Source: Burkholderiales bacterium
GTDB taxonomy: Bacteria; Pseudomonadota; Gammaproteobacteria; Burkholderiales; Burkholderiaceae
Direction of reading: 5' to 3'
NCBI GenBank assembly: GCA_021287185.1
Contig: JAJTAZ010000004.1
Location: 1 to 55,526 of the forward strand
DNA: 55,526 nucleotides
Translations under genes and position numbers: made by a program
Notes under the pieces: model-generated
Databases searched by the model: none
Seen by the model: only the letters and a program-made list of their open reading frames with translations
What the model was told of the DNA's origin: nothing
Part shown: positions 41,399 through 49,805 of the stretch, piece by piece
Numbering within the stretch: position 1 is the first letter of the stretch
Layout: each line of letters opens with the position of its first letter

Positions 41399-41448
41399 AT
41401 GAGCACACAAACAACACAACAAACACCTCACTTGAATGGGCACGTTTG

Positions 41449-42354
41449 ATGAATACCACGCTCCTGAACCAAACCCTTGCTCAACTCTCTGAAACGCTCA
41501 CGCGTGCGCAGTTGTTACTGCCACAGACCGCGCAATCTGTTGATTGGACGGCACATGCCTATATTTGGCAAGTCCATCACCGACCCAATGGCCGTGGTTT
41601 TTTGCAGGCTCTGCACCATCCGCGTTTGCAGTCCTTGGATGATTTGTTGTCGATTGACCGCCAAAAGCAAGCGGTGGTACAAAACACCCAACAATTCGTG
41701 TATCAATTGCCTGCCAATCACGTGTTGCTGACAGGCGCGCGTGGGACGGGTAAGTCCTCGCTCATTCGCGCGTGTTTGGCACAATTTGCGCACGCGGGTT
41801 TGCGGGTGATTGAAGTGGCACGCGAAGATTTGCATCACCTACCCGAAATCGTTGATTTGGTACGTGATCGCCCTGAACGCTTTATTGTGTTCTGTGACGA
41901 CTTGACCTTTGAGTCCAATGATGTGGGTTACAAAGCCTTGAAAACCACACTGGACGGCTCGTTCAACGGCTATGCTGAAAACGTATTGATTTACGCGACG
42001 TCAAACCGCCGTCATCTCATACCCGAATACGACAGCGACAATCAGGGTTATGTCGTCCCTGGCTCAGGCGAATTGCATCCATCGGAAACAGTCGAAGAAA
42101 AAATCGCACTGTCTGAACGTTTTGGTTTGTGGCTGACATTCTATCCATTCAAACAAGACAATTACCTCACGATTGTTGACCATGCAGTGCGGCAATTGAA
42201 CCACGCGCCTGCGGACGCGACCCAAGCAGAAGCCTTACGCGCCGCAGCTTTGCAATTTGCCCAACAACGAGGCTCGCGCAGTGCGCGTGTTGCCCAACAC
42301 TTTGCACGCCAATGGGTGGGCGAATTTTTGCTAAAGACACGTCATGAATCCTAA
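41449..42354 (+). CDS. DUF815 P-loop ATPase
   Basis: 301 residues from the ATG at 41449. The Walker A loop is GARGTGKS in HVLLTGARGTGKSSLIRACL, the Walker B-like segment is FIVFCDDLTFE, and the sensor 1 region is VLIYATSNRRHLIPE. This order, with DLLSIDRQKQAVVQNTQQF before the P-loop, is DUF815, an AAA-type ATPase family of unsettled role. The ribosome site is weak. Its last 11 bp overlap mutT, so they are co-translated. Confidence 0.88.
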   Translation: MNTTLLNQTLAQLSETLTRAQLLLPQTAQSVDWTAHAYIWQVHHRPNGRGFLQALHHPRLQSLDDLLSIDRQKQAVVQNTQQFVYQLPANHVLLTGARGTGKSSLIRACLAQFAHAGLRVIEVAREDLHHLPEIVDLVRDRPERFIVFCDDLTFESNDVGYKALKTTLDGSFNGYAENVLIYATSNRRHLIPEYDSDNQGYVVPGSGELHPSETVEEKIALSERFGLWLTFYPFKQDNYLTIVDHAVRQLNHAPADATQAEALRAAALQFAQQRGSRSARVAQHFARQWVGEFLLKTRHES

Positions 42355-42766
42355 AATCATTGATGTGGTGGTCGGCGTATTGCGCAACGCCCAAGGTGAA
42401 TATTTATTTACTCAGCGGCCTGAGGGCAAACCCATGGCGGGCTATTGGGAGTTTCCAGGTGGTAAGGTCGAAACAGGCGAATCACACCAGCAAGCCCTCG
42501 TGCGTGAATTACAAGAAGAGCTCGGCATCACCATCACCAACGGCACGCCATGGCGCACAGTAGAACATGTGTATCCACACGCGCATGTGTTATTGCACTT
42601 CATTGTGGTGACGGCATGGCAAGGTGAGCCCCACGGGCGCGAAGCACAAGATTTGCATTGGCAAACCCTAAACCTTACCCCTCAAGGAGAGGTTCTCACC
42701 CCTGAAACCGAACCCATCTTGCCCGCAACCGTACCGCTGTTGACAGACTTGGCACGTCTCACGTAA
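42344..42766 (+). CDS. mutT: MutT-type Nudix hydrolase
   Basis: 140 residues. The Nudix box GGKVETGESHQQALVRELQEELGI is complete with its REXXEE metal-binding core (RELQEE). The GVLRNAQGEYLFTQRPEGKPMAGYWEFPGG opening is that of MutT, which removes 8-oxo-dGTP from the nucleotide pool. It overlaps the DUF815 gene by 11 bp and ends 14 bp before the convergent GFA-family gene. Confidence 0.9.
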   Translation: MNPKIIDVVVGVLRNAQGEYLFTQRPEGKPMAGYWEFPGGKVETGESHQQALVRELQEELGITITNGTPWRTVEHVYPHAHVLLHFIVVTAWQGEPHGREAQDLHWQTLNLTPQGEVLTPETEPILPATVPLLTDLARLT

Positions 42767-42780
42767 TACATCTCACGTAA

Positions 42781-43203
42781 TTACCGTGCAGGCAGTTCGT
42801 CAAACATCGGCAACTCAGACACGCATTTTTCCCATGGTGCACGCGAGGCATAAAAGGTGTTCGCTTTGGGTGCGATATCAAGCGTTTCGTTGAGTGTGCC
42901 AGCGGGAACAACCACAGCTTTGCCTGTTTTGGTGAGCCATGGTAAATTTGAGCCGCATTGGGTACAAAATGCGCTCGCAAAATGCTTGGCATTTGCCAAC
43001 TCATATCGACCCACCTTGTCTTCACCTTGCATCCATTTAAACTGTGTGGGCGCAACAAATAAATTCGCGGCAAACGCGCTGCCCGTGGTTTTACGACAAC
43101 GCGAGCAATGGCAGTATTGAAACAAACCCAAGTGACCACTGATTTCATAAGTGACCGAGCCGCACAAGCATGAGCCCGTATTGATGGTGTGTGTGTCAGA
43201 CAT
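42781..43203 (-). CDS. GFA-family (glutathione-dependent formaldehyde-activating-like) zinc protein
   Basis: 140 residues from the ATG at 43203, which follows GGAGG. The zinc ligands are in GSCLCGSVTYEI, YCHCSRCRKTTGSAFAANLFV and AFCTQCGSNLP, as in the CENP-V/GFA fold. The biochemical role of most members is unproven. The gene's first 8 bp overlap the end of ltrA. A longer open frame to 43428 has no family resemblance. Confidence 0.88.
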   Translation of the reverse strand: MSDTHTINTGSCLCGSVTYEISGHLGLFQYCHCSRCRKTTGSAFAANLFVAPTQFKWMQGEDKVGRYELANAKHFASAFCTQCGSNLPWLTKTGKAVVVPAGTLNETLDIAPKANTFYASRAPWEKCVSELPMFDELPAR

Positions 43204-44389
43204 TTGACCTCCTTGCGTGTACGCCACACAGTGTGGCGCGTATACCAAGCGCCAGCACCAAGATGAGACCAATACTGATGGTGGTGTACCCTGTGAACCA
43301 CGGCGTGACCAAGGCCGCCAACGCGGCCAAAGGAAACACCCACGCCCCCTTGGACTGGCTGACGCGCTTGTGTACCAACCATGTGAACAAGACATAAATC
43401 GCGACGGGCACAGCCAAACCATAACCAATCACCGTCGCATCGGCCTGCGCAGTCCCCACTCGATAGTCCACTTGTGCGGCCAAACCCGCGCCTGCCGCCG
43501 CCGCTGCCGCAAAGATAAAGTAATGCCCGTAACCCCAGTAAAACGCGGTCTTGTAATCAATGAGCCGTTTGGCGGCTTCGTCTTCAAAATACAGCCACCA
43601 CATACAAAACACCGTCAACAAAGCGCCCAAACAGAACAATAAAAAATTCGCACTGAATAAACCGCCTGCCAATGCTTCTTGTGTGGCATTGGTTGCCGCA
43701 AGAATTGATTCGCCCAGCACAATAATCGTGAACAAACCATACCGTTCAGAAATATGGTGTGGATGCCAAGAAGTCATACCCGCGCGCTCCGCCCACATCG
43801 GTACCATCAATTCAAACACCACTACAAAAATATAGCCCCACCACCAGTATTGCTTTGGTAACACCAATAAAAACAACCAACCCAGCTGTGCCAGCAAGAC
43901 GCCAAACGCATAACGCAAGGCAGTCTTTCTAAAACGTGGACTTTGCGCCGCTGCGCGAAACCACTGTGTCACTGAAGCGATGCGCATCACCACATAGCCG
44001 ATGGTGACGGTTAAAAACTGATTTTGCTCAAATGCGCTTGGAATCCCTGCCGCCACAATGAGTGCACCTGTCATTTGCACAAAAATGGCGATGCGATAAG
44101 GCACGTCATCGGTGTCAAACGAAGAAGCAAACCACGTAAAACCCATCCACGCCCACCAAATGGCAAAAAAAACCATTGCGTAACTAACCAATCCGTGTAA
44201 AGCGTGATTGGCACTGATGGCGTGGTGCAATTGACTGCCCGCAAAGGCAATTGCAACCACAAAAATTAAATCAAAAAACAACTCTAAGGGTGTAGAAACG
44301 CGGTGCTGCTCATGGATTTCACGCCCCCGCATCACGCGCCACACCCTTGATTCGGTCATGGTTTCAAACTTGATTTCAGATGCGCTCAT
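43196..44389 (-). CDS. Low temperature requirement A (LtrA) family membrane protein
   Basis: 397 residues with about ten to twelve membrane helices. VSTPLELFFDLIFVVAIAFAGSQLHH is the LtrA-family signature, and WWAWMGFTWFASSFDTDDVPYRIAIFVQM, HHISERYGLFTIIVLGESILA and FCMWWLYFEDEA are further conserved blocks. The name comes from a Listeria low-temperature mutant; transport function is not known. The ATG at 44389 overlaps the upstream gene (ATGA). The frame extends to 44533 without support. Confidence 0.88.
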   Translation of the reverse strand: MSASEIKFETMTESRVWRVMRGREIHEQHRVSTPLELFFDLIFVVAIAFAGSQLHHAISANHALHGLVSYAMVFFAIWWAWMGFTWFASSFDTDDVPYRIAIFVQMTGALIVAAGIPSAFEQNQFLTVTIGYVVMRIASVTQWFRAAAQSPRFRKTALRYAFGVLLAQLGWLFLLVLPKQYWWWGYIFVVVFELMVPMWAERAGMTSWHPHHISERYGLFTIIVLGESILAATNATQEALAGGLFSANFLLFCLGALLTVFCMWWLYFEDEAAKRLIDYKTAFYWGYGHYFIFAAAAAAGAGLAAQVDYRVGTAQADATVIGYGLAVPVAIYVLFTWLVHKRVSQSKGAWVFPLAALAALVTPWFTGYTTISIGLILVLALGIRATLCGVHARRSNV

Positions 44390-44655
44390 GCTTGACGCCC
44401 CCACTTTTTTACAACTAAAAACCCAACACTGGCTGGTACAAAAAAATTCAATGCCAAAAACGGCAACTCGCTCATCCACGAATAGCCGTGGCTGATACCG
44501 ACCGACATGTGCCACAGGCAATAAACCAACCAAAGCGGAAAAAACAAGGTGATTGCTTTGCGAATGCCTGCTGCGCCGCCAACCAAGCGGCCAAAACCAA
44601 TGAATAGGACAAGTAAAGCCAAACCGATCAGCAGCGTTTGTATGGTTGGAGACAT
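44386..44655 (-). CDS. Small membrane protein upstream of ltrA
   Basis: 89 residues from the ATG at 44655, which follows AGGGG. Three hydrophobic segments are visible (LLIGLALLVLFIGFGRLVGG, ITLFFPLWLVYCLWHMSVG, LPFLALNFFVPASVGFLVV). I do not recognise a family. Its stop overlaps the ltrA start, so the two are translationally coupled. Confidence 0.75.
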   Translation of the reverse strand: MSPTIQTLLIGLALLVLFIGFGRLVGGAAGIRKAITLFFPLWLVYCLWHMSVGISHGYSWMSELPFLALNFFVPASVGFLVVKKWGRQA

Positions 44656-44716
44656 GATGGGCACCCCTGTGTCAATTGTGATGGGTCGGCGAGTGGTTGA
44701 ACGCGTTCAACGCGAT

Positions 44717-45007
44717 TCAATCATCGTCCAAAGTGATTTCGATACCACCCAAGTATTTGGCCAAAAAATTGTAAATCAAGGTGAGTAAAAACGAGCCAAG
44801 AAACACCAAGACCAAATTAATTGCCACTGCAGACCAAACGGCTTCAGCCGTGAACCCCGCGAAGGCTTGTTTGAGGTTAAAACCTGTACTGATGGTGGTA
44901 AATAAAAAACCAATTAAAAATACCGTCAAAGCCGCGATGGTGTAAATCACAGTGAGCAAAATGCTGCTGTGCAGAGGATTGACACGAACAATGTGGCGAG
45001 TGGACAT
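44717..45007 (-). CDS. Small membrane protein with YN-x-x-A-x-x-x-GGIE ending
   Basis: 96 residues from the ATG at 45007, which follows TAGGAG. Two membrane helices (SILLTVIYTIAALTVFLIGFLF and VAINLVLVFLGSFLLTLIYNFLA) lead to the C-terminal KYLGGIEITLDDD. The VNPLHSS start and YN-x-x-A-x-x-x-GGIE end recall a widespread family of small membrane proteins (DUF3566-like). The function is unknown. The frame is open to 45112, but those codons have no ribosome site. Confidence 0.7.
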   Translation of the reverse strand: MSTRHIVRVNPLHSSILLTVIYTIAALTVFLIGFLFTTISTGFNLKQAFAGFTAEAVWSAVAINLVLVFLGSFLLTLIYNFLAKYLGGIEITLDDD

Positions 45008-45128
45008 GATGGCTCCTAAAAAATAATTACAGTGGCGCATTATACTGTTTTGATGATTGGCGTGTATTGTGCACTGCATTTTCATCAGAGCCTTGCGAAC
45101 CGTTATGCGCATGCATGCTGTGTTGTGC

Positions 45129-45157
45129 TTGGGCTTTTATGTGGCAACGGTTATAAT
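45129..45157 (+). promoter_or_regulatory. Promoter of argS
   Basis: TTGGGC (45129-45134), 17 bp, then a consensus TATAAT (45152-45157). Start would be near 45164, 27 bp before the argS ATG. Confidence 0.65.
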
Positions 45158-45190
45158 GCTCACCTTTAATAAATTCGATTGAATCATCTT

Positions 45191-46849
45191 ATGCTCAGCC
45201 ACATTCGCACACAAATCACCAACAACTTCATTGCGGCACTCAAACACATTGCGCCCGACAATCAAGTGATTCCCGTTTTGGAACGCCCCAAGCAGGCAGC
45301 GCACGGCGATGCGGCGTGTAATATCGCCATGCAACTGGCCAAGCCTTTGGGCAAAAATCCACGTGAGTTGGCACAGTTGATTATTGATGCCATGCCTGAA
45401 AACGAATTGATTGCCGCTTTAGAAATCGCGGGGCCAGGCTTCATCAATATCCGCCTGACCCACGCCGCCAAGCAATCTGTGGTACAAGCAGTGATTGAGC
45501 AGGGTGAGGCATTTGGTTTATCCAATGCCCATCAAGGTGAACGTGTCATGCTGGAATTTGTCTCAGCCAACCCGACGGGACCGCTGCATGTCGGACACGC
45601 GCGTCAAGCCGCGCTTGGCGACATCCTCGGTTCAGTTTTGGCCAGTCAAGGTTATGATGTGCATCGCGAGTTTTATTACAACGACGCAGGCCAGCAAATT
45701 GCCAATTTGGCGATTTCGGTGCAGGCGCGCGGCAAAGGCTTTGGTGTGGATGACGAAGGCTTCCCTGAAGGTGGTTATCGTGGCGATTACATCGTGGACA
45801 TTGCCAACGCTTATCTTGCGGGCGAAACCGTCAACGGTGTAACCGCGCAAAAAAACATCGACGATTTGGATGCCATTCGCGATTTTGCAGTGGCATATTT
45901 ACGCCGCGAGCAGGATTTGGATTTACAGGCTTTTGGCGTTCAGTTCGACAACTATTTTCTTGAGTCTTCGCTGTACACCACAGGCGCGGTCGAGCAAACT
46001 GTGGCGCGCTTGAGCGAAATGGGGCACACGTATGAAGAAGGCGGCGCGCTGTGGTTGCGTACCACGGATTTTGGTGACGACAAAGACCGCGTGATGCGCA
46101 AGGCCGATGGTGGCTATACCTATTTTGTCCCTGATGTGGCCTATCATGTGAACAAATGGAACCGCGGCTTTCACAAGGTGATTAACATCCAAGGCTCCGA
46201 TCACCACGGTACCATCGCACGCGTGCGCGCGGGTTTGCAGGCCTCGAATTTGGGGATTGCGAAAAACTACCCCGATTATATTTTGCACAAAATGGTCATG
46301 GTCTTCAAAGACGGTCAAGAGGTTAAAATCTCCAAGCGTGCGGGCTCATACGTGACCTTGCGCGATTTGATTGACTGGACAAACAAAGATGCGGTGCGTT
46401 TTTTGATGATTTCGCGCAAAGCCGACACCGAGTTCGTGTTCGATGTGGACGTGGCGGTCAGTCAATCGGATGAAAATCCTGTGTACTATGTGCAATACGC
46501 GCATGCGCGAATTTGCTCGATTTTAGAAAAAGCAGGCATTGAGGTCAACAGCACCGACGCGCAAACCTTGGCTCCGCTCGTTGCACCATCCGAAATGGCG
46601 TTGATGCAAGAAATGAGCCTATACTTTGATACATTAAAAGTGGCGGCAGATGACCTTGCGCCCCATCATGTGGTATATTACTTAAAAGACTTGGCCGGTG
46701 CTGTGCACAGTTTTTGCGGTGGCAATGAGCGCGTGCTGACAGACGATTTGGCGCTGAAAACCGCGCGCGTGCACCTTTTGACGGCTGCCCGTTGTGTTTT
46801 GGCCAATGGATTGGCATTGTTGGGCGTCAGTGCGCCCAAACGAATGTGA
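45191..46849 (+). CDS. argS: Arginine-tRNA ligase
   Basis: 552 residues. It charges tRNA-Arg. There is an N-terminal ArgS domain, the class I signature [22 protein letters not shown] (HIGH-type HVGH), the [15 protein letters not shown] loop in place of KMSKS, and the C-terminal DALR anticodon domain ending [27 protein letters not shown]. The ATG at 45191 is preferred over the TTG at 45179. The ribosome site is poor. It is followed by the cell-envelope gene at 46901, as in other Burkholderiales. Confidence 0.95.
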   Translation: MLSHIRTQITNNFIAALKHIAPDNQVIPVLERPKQAAHGDAACNIAMQLAKPLGKNPRELAQLIIDAMPENELIAALEIAGPGFINIRLTHAAKQSVVQAVIEQGEAFGLSNAHQGERVMLEFVSANPTGPLHVGHARQAALGDILGSVLASQGYDVHREFYYNDAGQQIANLAISVQARGKGFGVDDEGFPEGGYRGDYIVDIANAYLAGETVNGVTAQKNIDDLDAIRDFAVAYLRREQDLDLQAFGVQFDNYFLESSLYTTGAVEQTVARLSEMGHTYEEGGALWLRTTDFGDDKDRVMRKADGGYTYFVPDVAYHVNKWNRGFHKVINIQGSDHHGTIARVRAGLQASNLGIAKNYPDYILHKMVMVFKDGQEVKISKRAGSYVTLRDLIDWTNKDAVRFLMISRKADTEFVFDVDVAVSQSDENPVYYVQYAHARICSILEKAGIEVNSTDAQTLAPLVAPSEMALMQEMSLYFDTLKVAADDLAPHHVVYYLKDLAGAVHSFCGGNERVLTDDLALKTARVHLLTAARCVLANGLALLGVSAPKRM

Positions 46850-46900
46850 TGTACCCTATAAAATCAATGCTTTCTTATTGTTATATTTTTGGATGTCATT

Positions 46901-47479
46901 ATGAATGATCAAACACACCTTTCAACGCCTAAAAACTCGCAAAACGGCAATTTGGCGTTGAATATTGGTATCGGCATGTTGCTTGGGTTGATTATTGCGC
47001 TGATCGTTGCTTATTTTGCAATGAGCAGCGGCCCGTTCCGAGATAGATCCAACAAAAACATCCTGAATACCCAGCAAGGCAATACCGATCCAAATGCACC
47101 GCTGTACACCAATAGTTCGTCGCCTCCAACCATCCCAAGCAACACCACGCCTGCGAATGAACAAGGTGCGGGCATTGGGGTTTTGACCAATCCCAATACA
47201 CCGATGGCAGCACCCGATGGACAAGCTCGAACCACAACTGCAACAGAGCCTACCAACCCTTTAAACGCCACCCAAACACCGCCTAAAACCTCAACTGTCA
47301 TAACCCCAACACCTGACAAAAAAACAGGGGATTCTGATGCGATTGGCGACTTGATTAACAACAAGGGAAAACCAACTAAATCCACCACGAACACCCCAAA
47401 CGCTTCTAACAATGTGACCAAACGCAGTGTCGCTCCAAAAGAAGTAACCCCCACCACTGCCAACAACACCTCAAATTAG
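46901..47479 (+). CDS. FtsN-like membrane protein without a SPOR domain
   Basis: 192 residues from the ATG at 46901. A short cytoplasmic start and one membrane helix (ALNIGIGMLLGLIIALIVAYFAM) are followed by a long low-complexity region rich in Asn, Thr, Pro and Ser, with no folded C-terminal domain. In related genomes this slot between argS and dsbA holds a SPOR-domain, FtsN-like protein; here only the helix and linker remain. The stop is clean, with no frameshift evident. It may be a shortened cell-division or envelope factor. Confidence 0.65.
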   Translation: MNDQTHLSTPKNSQNGNLALNIGIGMLLGLIIALIVAYFAMSSGPFRDRSNKNILNTQQGNTDPNAPLYTNSSSPPTIPSNTTPANEQGAGIGVLTNPNTPMAAPDGQARTTTATEPTNPLNATQTPPKTSTVITPTPDKKTGDSDAIGDLINNKGKPTKSTTNTPNASNNVTKRSVAPKEVTPTTANNTSN

Positions 47480-47494
47480 AAGGATACGTAACAC

Positions 47495-48175
47495 ATGAAC
47501 CCCCCCCAGTTCGCGTCGCTCATCGGCGCGTTTTTCATCTGTTTTAGCCTACAAAGCGCATATGCCGATGTGCAATCTATCTCGGACTCATCCACCATGC
47601 CCGTGTCAGACAACGCACAAAGCCAGCCCGAGTGGCAAATGCCCATGGATGTTACAACAGTACCCAACCAAGGACGTGTGCAAACAGATGGCAAAGCTGA
47701 AGTGGTTGAGTTTTTTTGGTACGGCTGCCCGCATTGTGCCGCCTTTGAGCCAAAATTTAATCAATGGCGTGGTACGCAACCCAAAGAAGTTAAAATCTTA
47801 ACTTTACCCGTCAGTTGGAATAAAACGATGGTGACCCATCAACGCATGTATTACACCTTGGAAGCACTGGCTCGTTTGGATTTGCACGATCAGGTCTTTA
47901 TCGATGTGGCCAGCGCAAAAGATGCCTTGACTACCCCAACGTCTGCATTGGCCTGGGCCAAAAAACAAGGCATCTCACCATCAGAATGGCGCACGGCTTT
48001 TAACAGCCCCGCCGTCACCCAAAAAATGCAATTCGCACAGGCTCAATTCGAGCGTTTTGGTTTGACGGGCGTGCCCGCACTGATTGTCGATGGTCGTTAC
48101 CAAATCATTTTGACTGACAATACCATTCAAACCTTGGACGCATTGGTCAAACAAGGCTTGTCAAAAACAAAATAG
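47495..48175 (+). CDS. dsbA: Periplasmic thiol:disulfide oxidoreductase DsbA
   Basis: 226 residues. A signal peptide (FASLIGAFFICFSLQSAYA) is followed by a thioredoxin fold with an inserted helical domain. The active site is FFWYGCPHCAAFEP (CPHC, as in DsbA) and the cis-Pro loop is LTGVPALIVDGRY. It introduces disulfides in exported proteins. It lies 15 bp after the FtsN-like gene and is followed by a second, lipoprotein DsbA. The ribosome site is AAGGA. Confidence 0.93.
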   Translation: MNPPQFASLIGAFFICFSLQSAYADVQSISDSSTMPVSDNAQSQPEWQMPMDVTTVPNQGRVQTDGKAEVVEFFWYGCPHCAAFEPKFNQWRGTQPKEVKILTLPVSWNKTMVTHQRMYYTLEALARLDLHDQVFIDVASAKDALTTPTSALAWAKKQGISPSEWRTAFNSPAVTQKMQFAQAQFERFGLTGVPALIVDGRYQIILTDNTIQTLDALVKQGLSKTK

Positions 48176-48233
48176 TTCAGCCATAATGCTGTCATCACGT
48201 TGCACCCCCATTACCCGTTGTGAAGGATTTTAT

Positions 48234-48962
48234 ATGTTTCGTTTTTCATCTGTGTTGTACCCAAAACAATTTTTATTGAGCGCGTTGATCATCGGCGGAT
48301 TATCGCTCAGTGCGTGCCAAAAAACCGACATCATCACTCAGCCACCCGCACAACAAACTCAATCGACAACCGCAACGGCAACACCCCCCACATTTAACGC
48401 AGAGAGTTTCTCCACACAAGGTCTGACCATCACCGAAGGCAAAGATTTTGTTCGTGTTGCTACCCCTCAACCTATTGCAGAAGCGGGTAAAGCAGAAGTC
48501 ATTGAATTCTTTTGGTATGGTTGTCCACACTGTTTCGCCATTGAACCAGCCGTTGAAGCGTGGAAAAAAACGTTACCAAGCAATGTGCGCTTCATCCGCT
48601 ACCACGCTCAGTGGAACGCGGCCATGCAAACACAGCAACGCATGGCCATGGCCGTTCAAGCCTTGGGTAAATCTGATGAATTGGATTTGAAAATATTTAG
48701 CGCAATTCAAGAGCAGGGCAAAGGTCTGAGCACCGATGAGGCCGTGTCTGCGTTTATGGTGCAAAACGGCGTGGACAAAGCCACTTGGGATACGGCGTAC
48801 CGAAGTTTTGATGTCAATGCGGCGATTGTGACCGCAGACGCACTGTTTAAGGCCTATCAATTGGATGGTGTACCCAAGTTCATTGTCAATGGCAAATATG
48901 TGGTATCAGGGGATTCAGCGCAGACGTTGAAAGTCATCAATAAACTACTCGAACAGAAATAA
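48234..48962 (+). CDS. dsbA: Lipoprotein DsbA paralogue
   Basis: 242 residues from the ATG at 48234 (GAAGGA site). The signal peptide ends in the lipobox LSLSAC, so the protein is lipid-anchored. The Thr/Gln/Pro-rich spacer is followed by a DsbA domain with IEFFWYGCPHCFAIEP and the cis-Pro DGVPKFIVNGKYV. It is a full-length tandem paralogue of the preceding soluble DsbA. Tandem soluble and membrane-bound DsbA proteins are known in Neisseria. The frame's earlier start at 48186 gives no plausible signal. Confidence 0.92.
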   Translation: MFRFSSVLYPKQFLLSALIIGGLSLSACQKTDIITQPPAQQTQSTTATATPPTFNAESFSTQGLTITEGKDFVRVATPQPIAEAGKAEVIEFFWYGCPHCFAIEPAVEAWKKTLPSNVRFIRYHAQWNAAMQTQQRMAMAVQALGKSDELDLKIFSAIQEQGKGLSTDEAVSAFMVQNGVDKATWDTAYRSFDVNAAIVTADALFKAYQLDGVPKFIVNGKYVVSGDSAQTLKVINKLLEQK

Positions 48963-48971
48963 TTAAACTGT

Positions 48972-49757
48972 ATGACTCAAACCGTCTTTATTACGGGCGC
49001 ATCCAGCGGCATTGGTTTGGCCTTGGCTCGCGAATATGCGCAACAAGGCGCAGTCGTTGGTCTGTTGGGTCGGCGTACCGATGTACTCGAGCAAGTGCGC
49101 GCCAGCCTACCCAATGCCGAGTGCCATCAAGTGTACGCAGTAGATGTGTGTGTTGAAGCCGATTTACATACTGCGGCACGAGATTTTATCAACAAACATG
49201 GCGCACCCGACATCGTCATTGCTGCTGCAGGGATTTCCGCAGGCACTTGGACGGAGTATTACGAAGATCTCGCGCAAATTCGACGCATTTTTGAGACCAA
49301 TGTGTTGGCGATGGCGAGCACATTTCACCCATTTATCGCCCCAATGAAAGCGCGCGGACAGGGCGTTTTGGTCGGCATTGCCAGTGTCGCAGGCATACGT
49401 GGTTTGGTCGGGTCAGAGGCGTATTGCGCATCGAAAGCAGCGGTGATTAGTTACTGTGAAAGTTTACGTGGCGAGTTGCGCAAAACAGGGGTGTCGGTGC
49501 TGACAATTTCTCCAGGCTACGTGGCAACACCGTTGACCGCGAAAAATCCCTACCAAATGCCATTTCTATTGCAGCCCGAACAGTTTGCAAGCCGCGCCGT
49601 GCGTGCCATTGCCCGTAAACCCTCTTACGCCGTGATTCCTTGGCAAATGGCGATTGTGGCAAAACTCATGCGCATGTTGCCAAACGCTTGGTTTGACGCA
49701 CTGTTTGCCAATAAAAAGCACAAACCCCGCGTGACGAATACCAGCGATCATTCATAG
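48972..49757 (+). CDS. Short-chain dehydrogenase/reductase
   Basis: 261 residues. The Rossmann motif TGASSGIG, the AAAG (VIAAAGISAG) motif, the catalytic Ser in GIASVAGIRG and the Y-x-x-x-K (YCASK) are all in place. The ISPGYVATPLT segment is typical of classical SDRs. The longer C-terminus (IARKPSYAVIPWQMAIVAKLMRMLPNAWFDALF) resembles the membrane-associated SDR group close to acyl-chain reductases. The substrate is unknown. It starts 9 bp after the second dsbA. Confidence 0.88.
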   Translation: MTQTVFITGASSGIGLALAREYAQQGAVVGLLGRRTDVLEQVRASLPNAECHQVYAVDVCVEADLHTAARDFINKHGAPDIVIAAAGISAGTWTEYYEDLAQIRRIFETNVLAMASTFHPFIAPMKARGQGVLVGIASVAGIRGLVGSEAYCASKAAVISYCESLRGELRKTGVSVLTISPGYVATPLTAKNPYQMPFLLQPEQFASRAVRAIARKPSYAVIPWQMAIVAKLMRMLPNAWFDALFANKKHKPRVTNTSDHS

Positions 49758-49805
49758 TCATGGCTTCATTCATCCATTGTGCCACTTTTTTAAAGCGAGT
49801 TTTTG

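Noticed and set aside
42756-42781. Short direct repeat CTCACGTAAT at the mutT/GFA junction
   Set aside because: Two copies of 10 bp in a 14-bp gap between convergent genes; too short and with no context to mean an attachment site.
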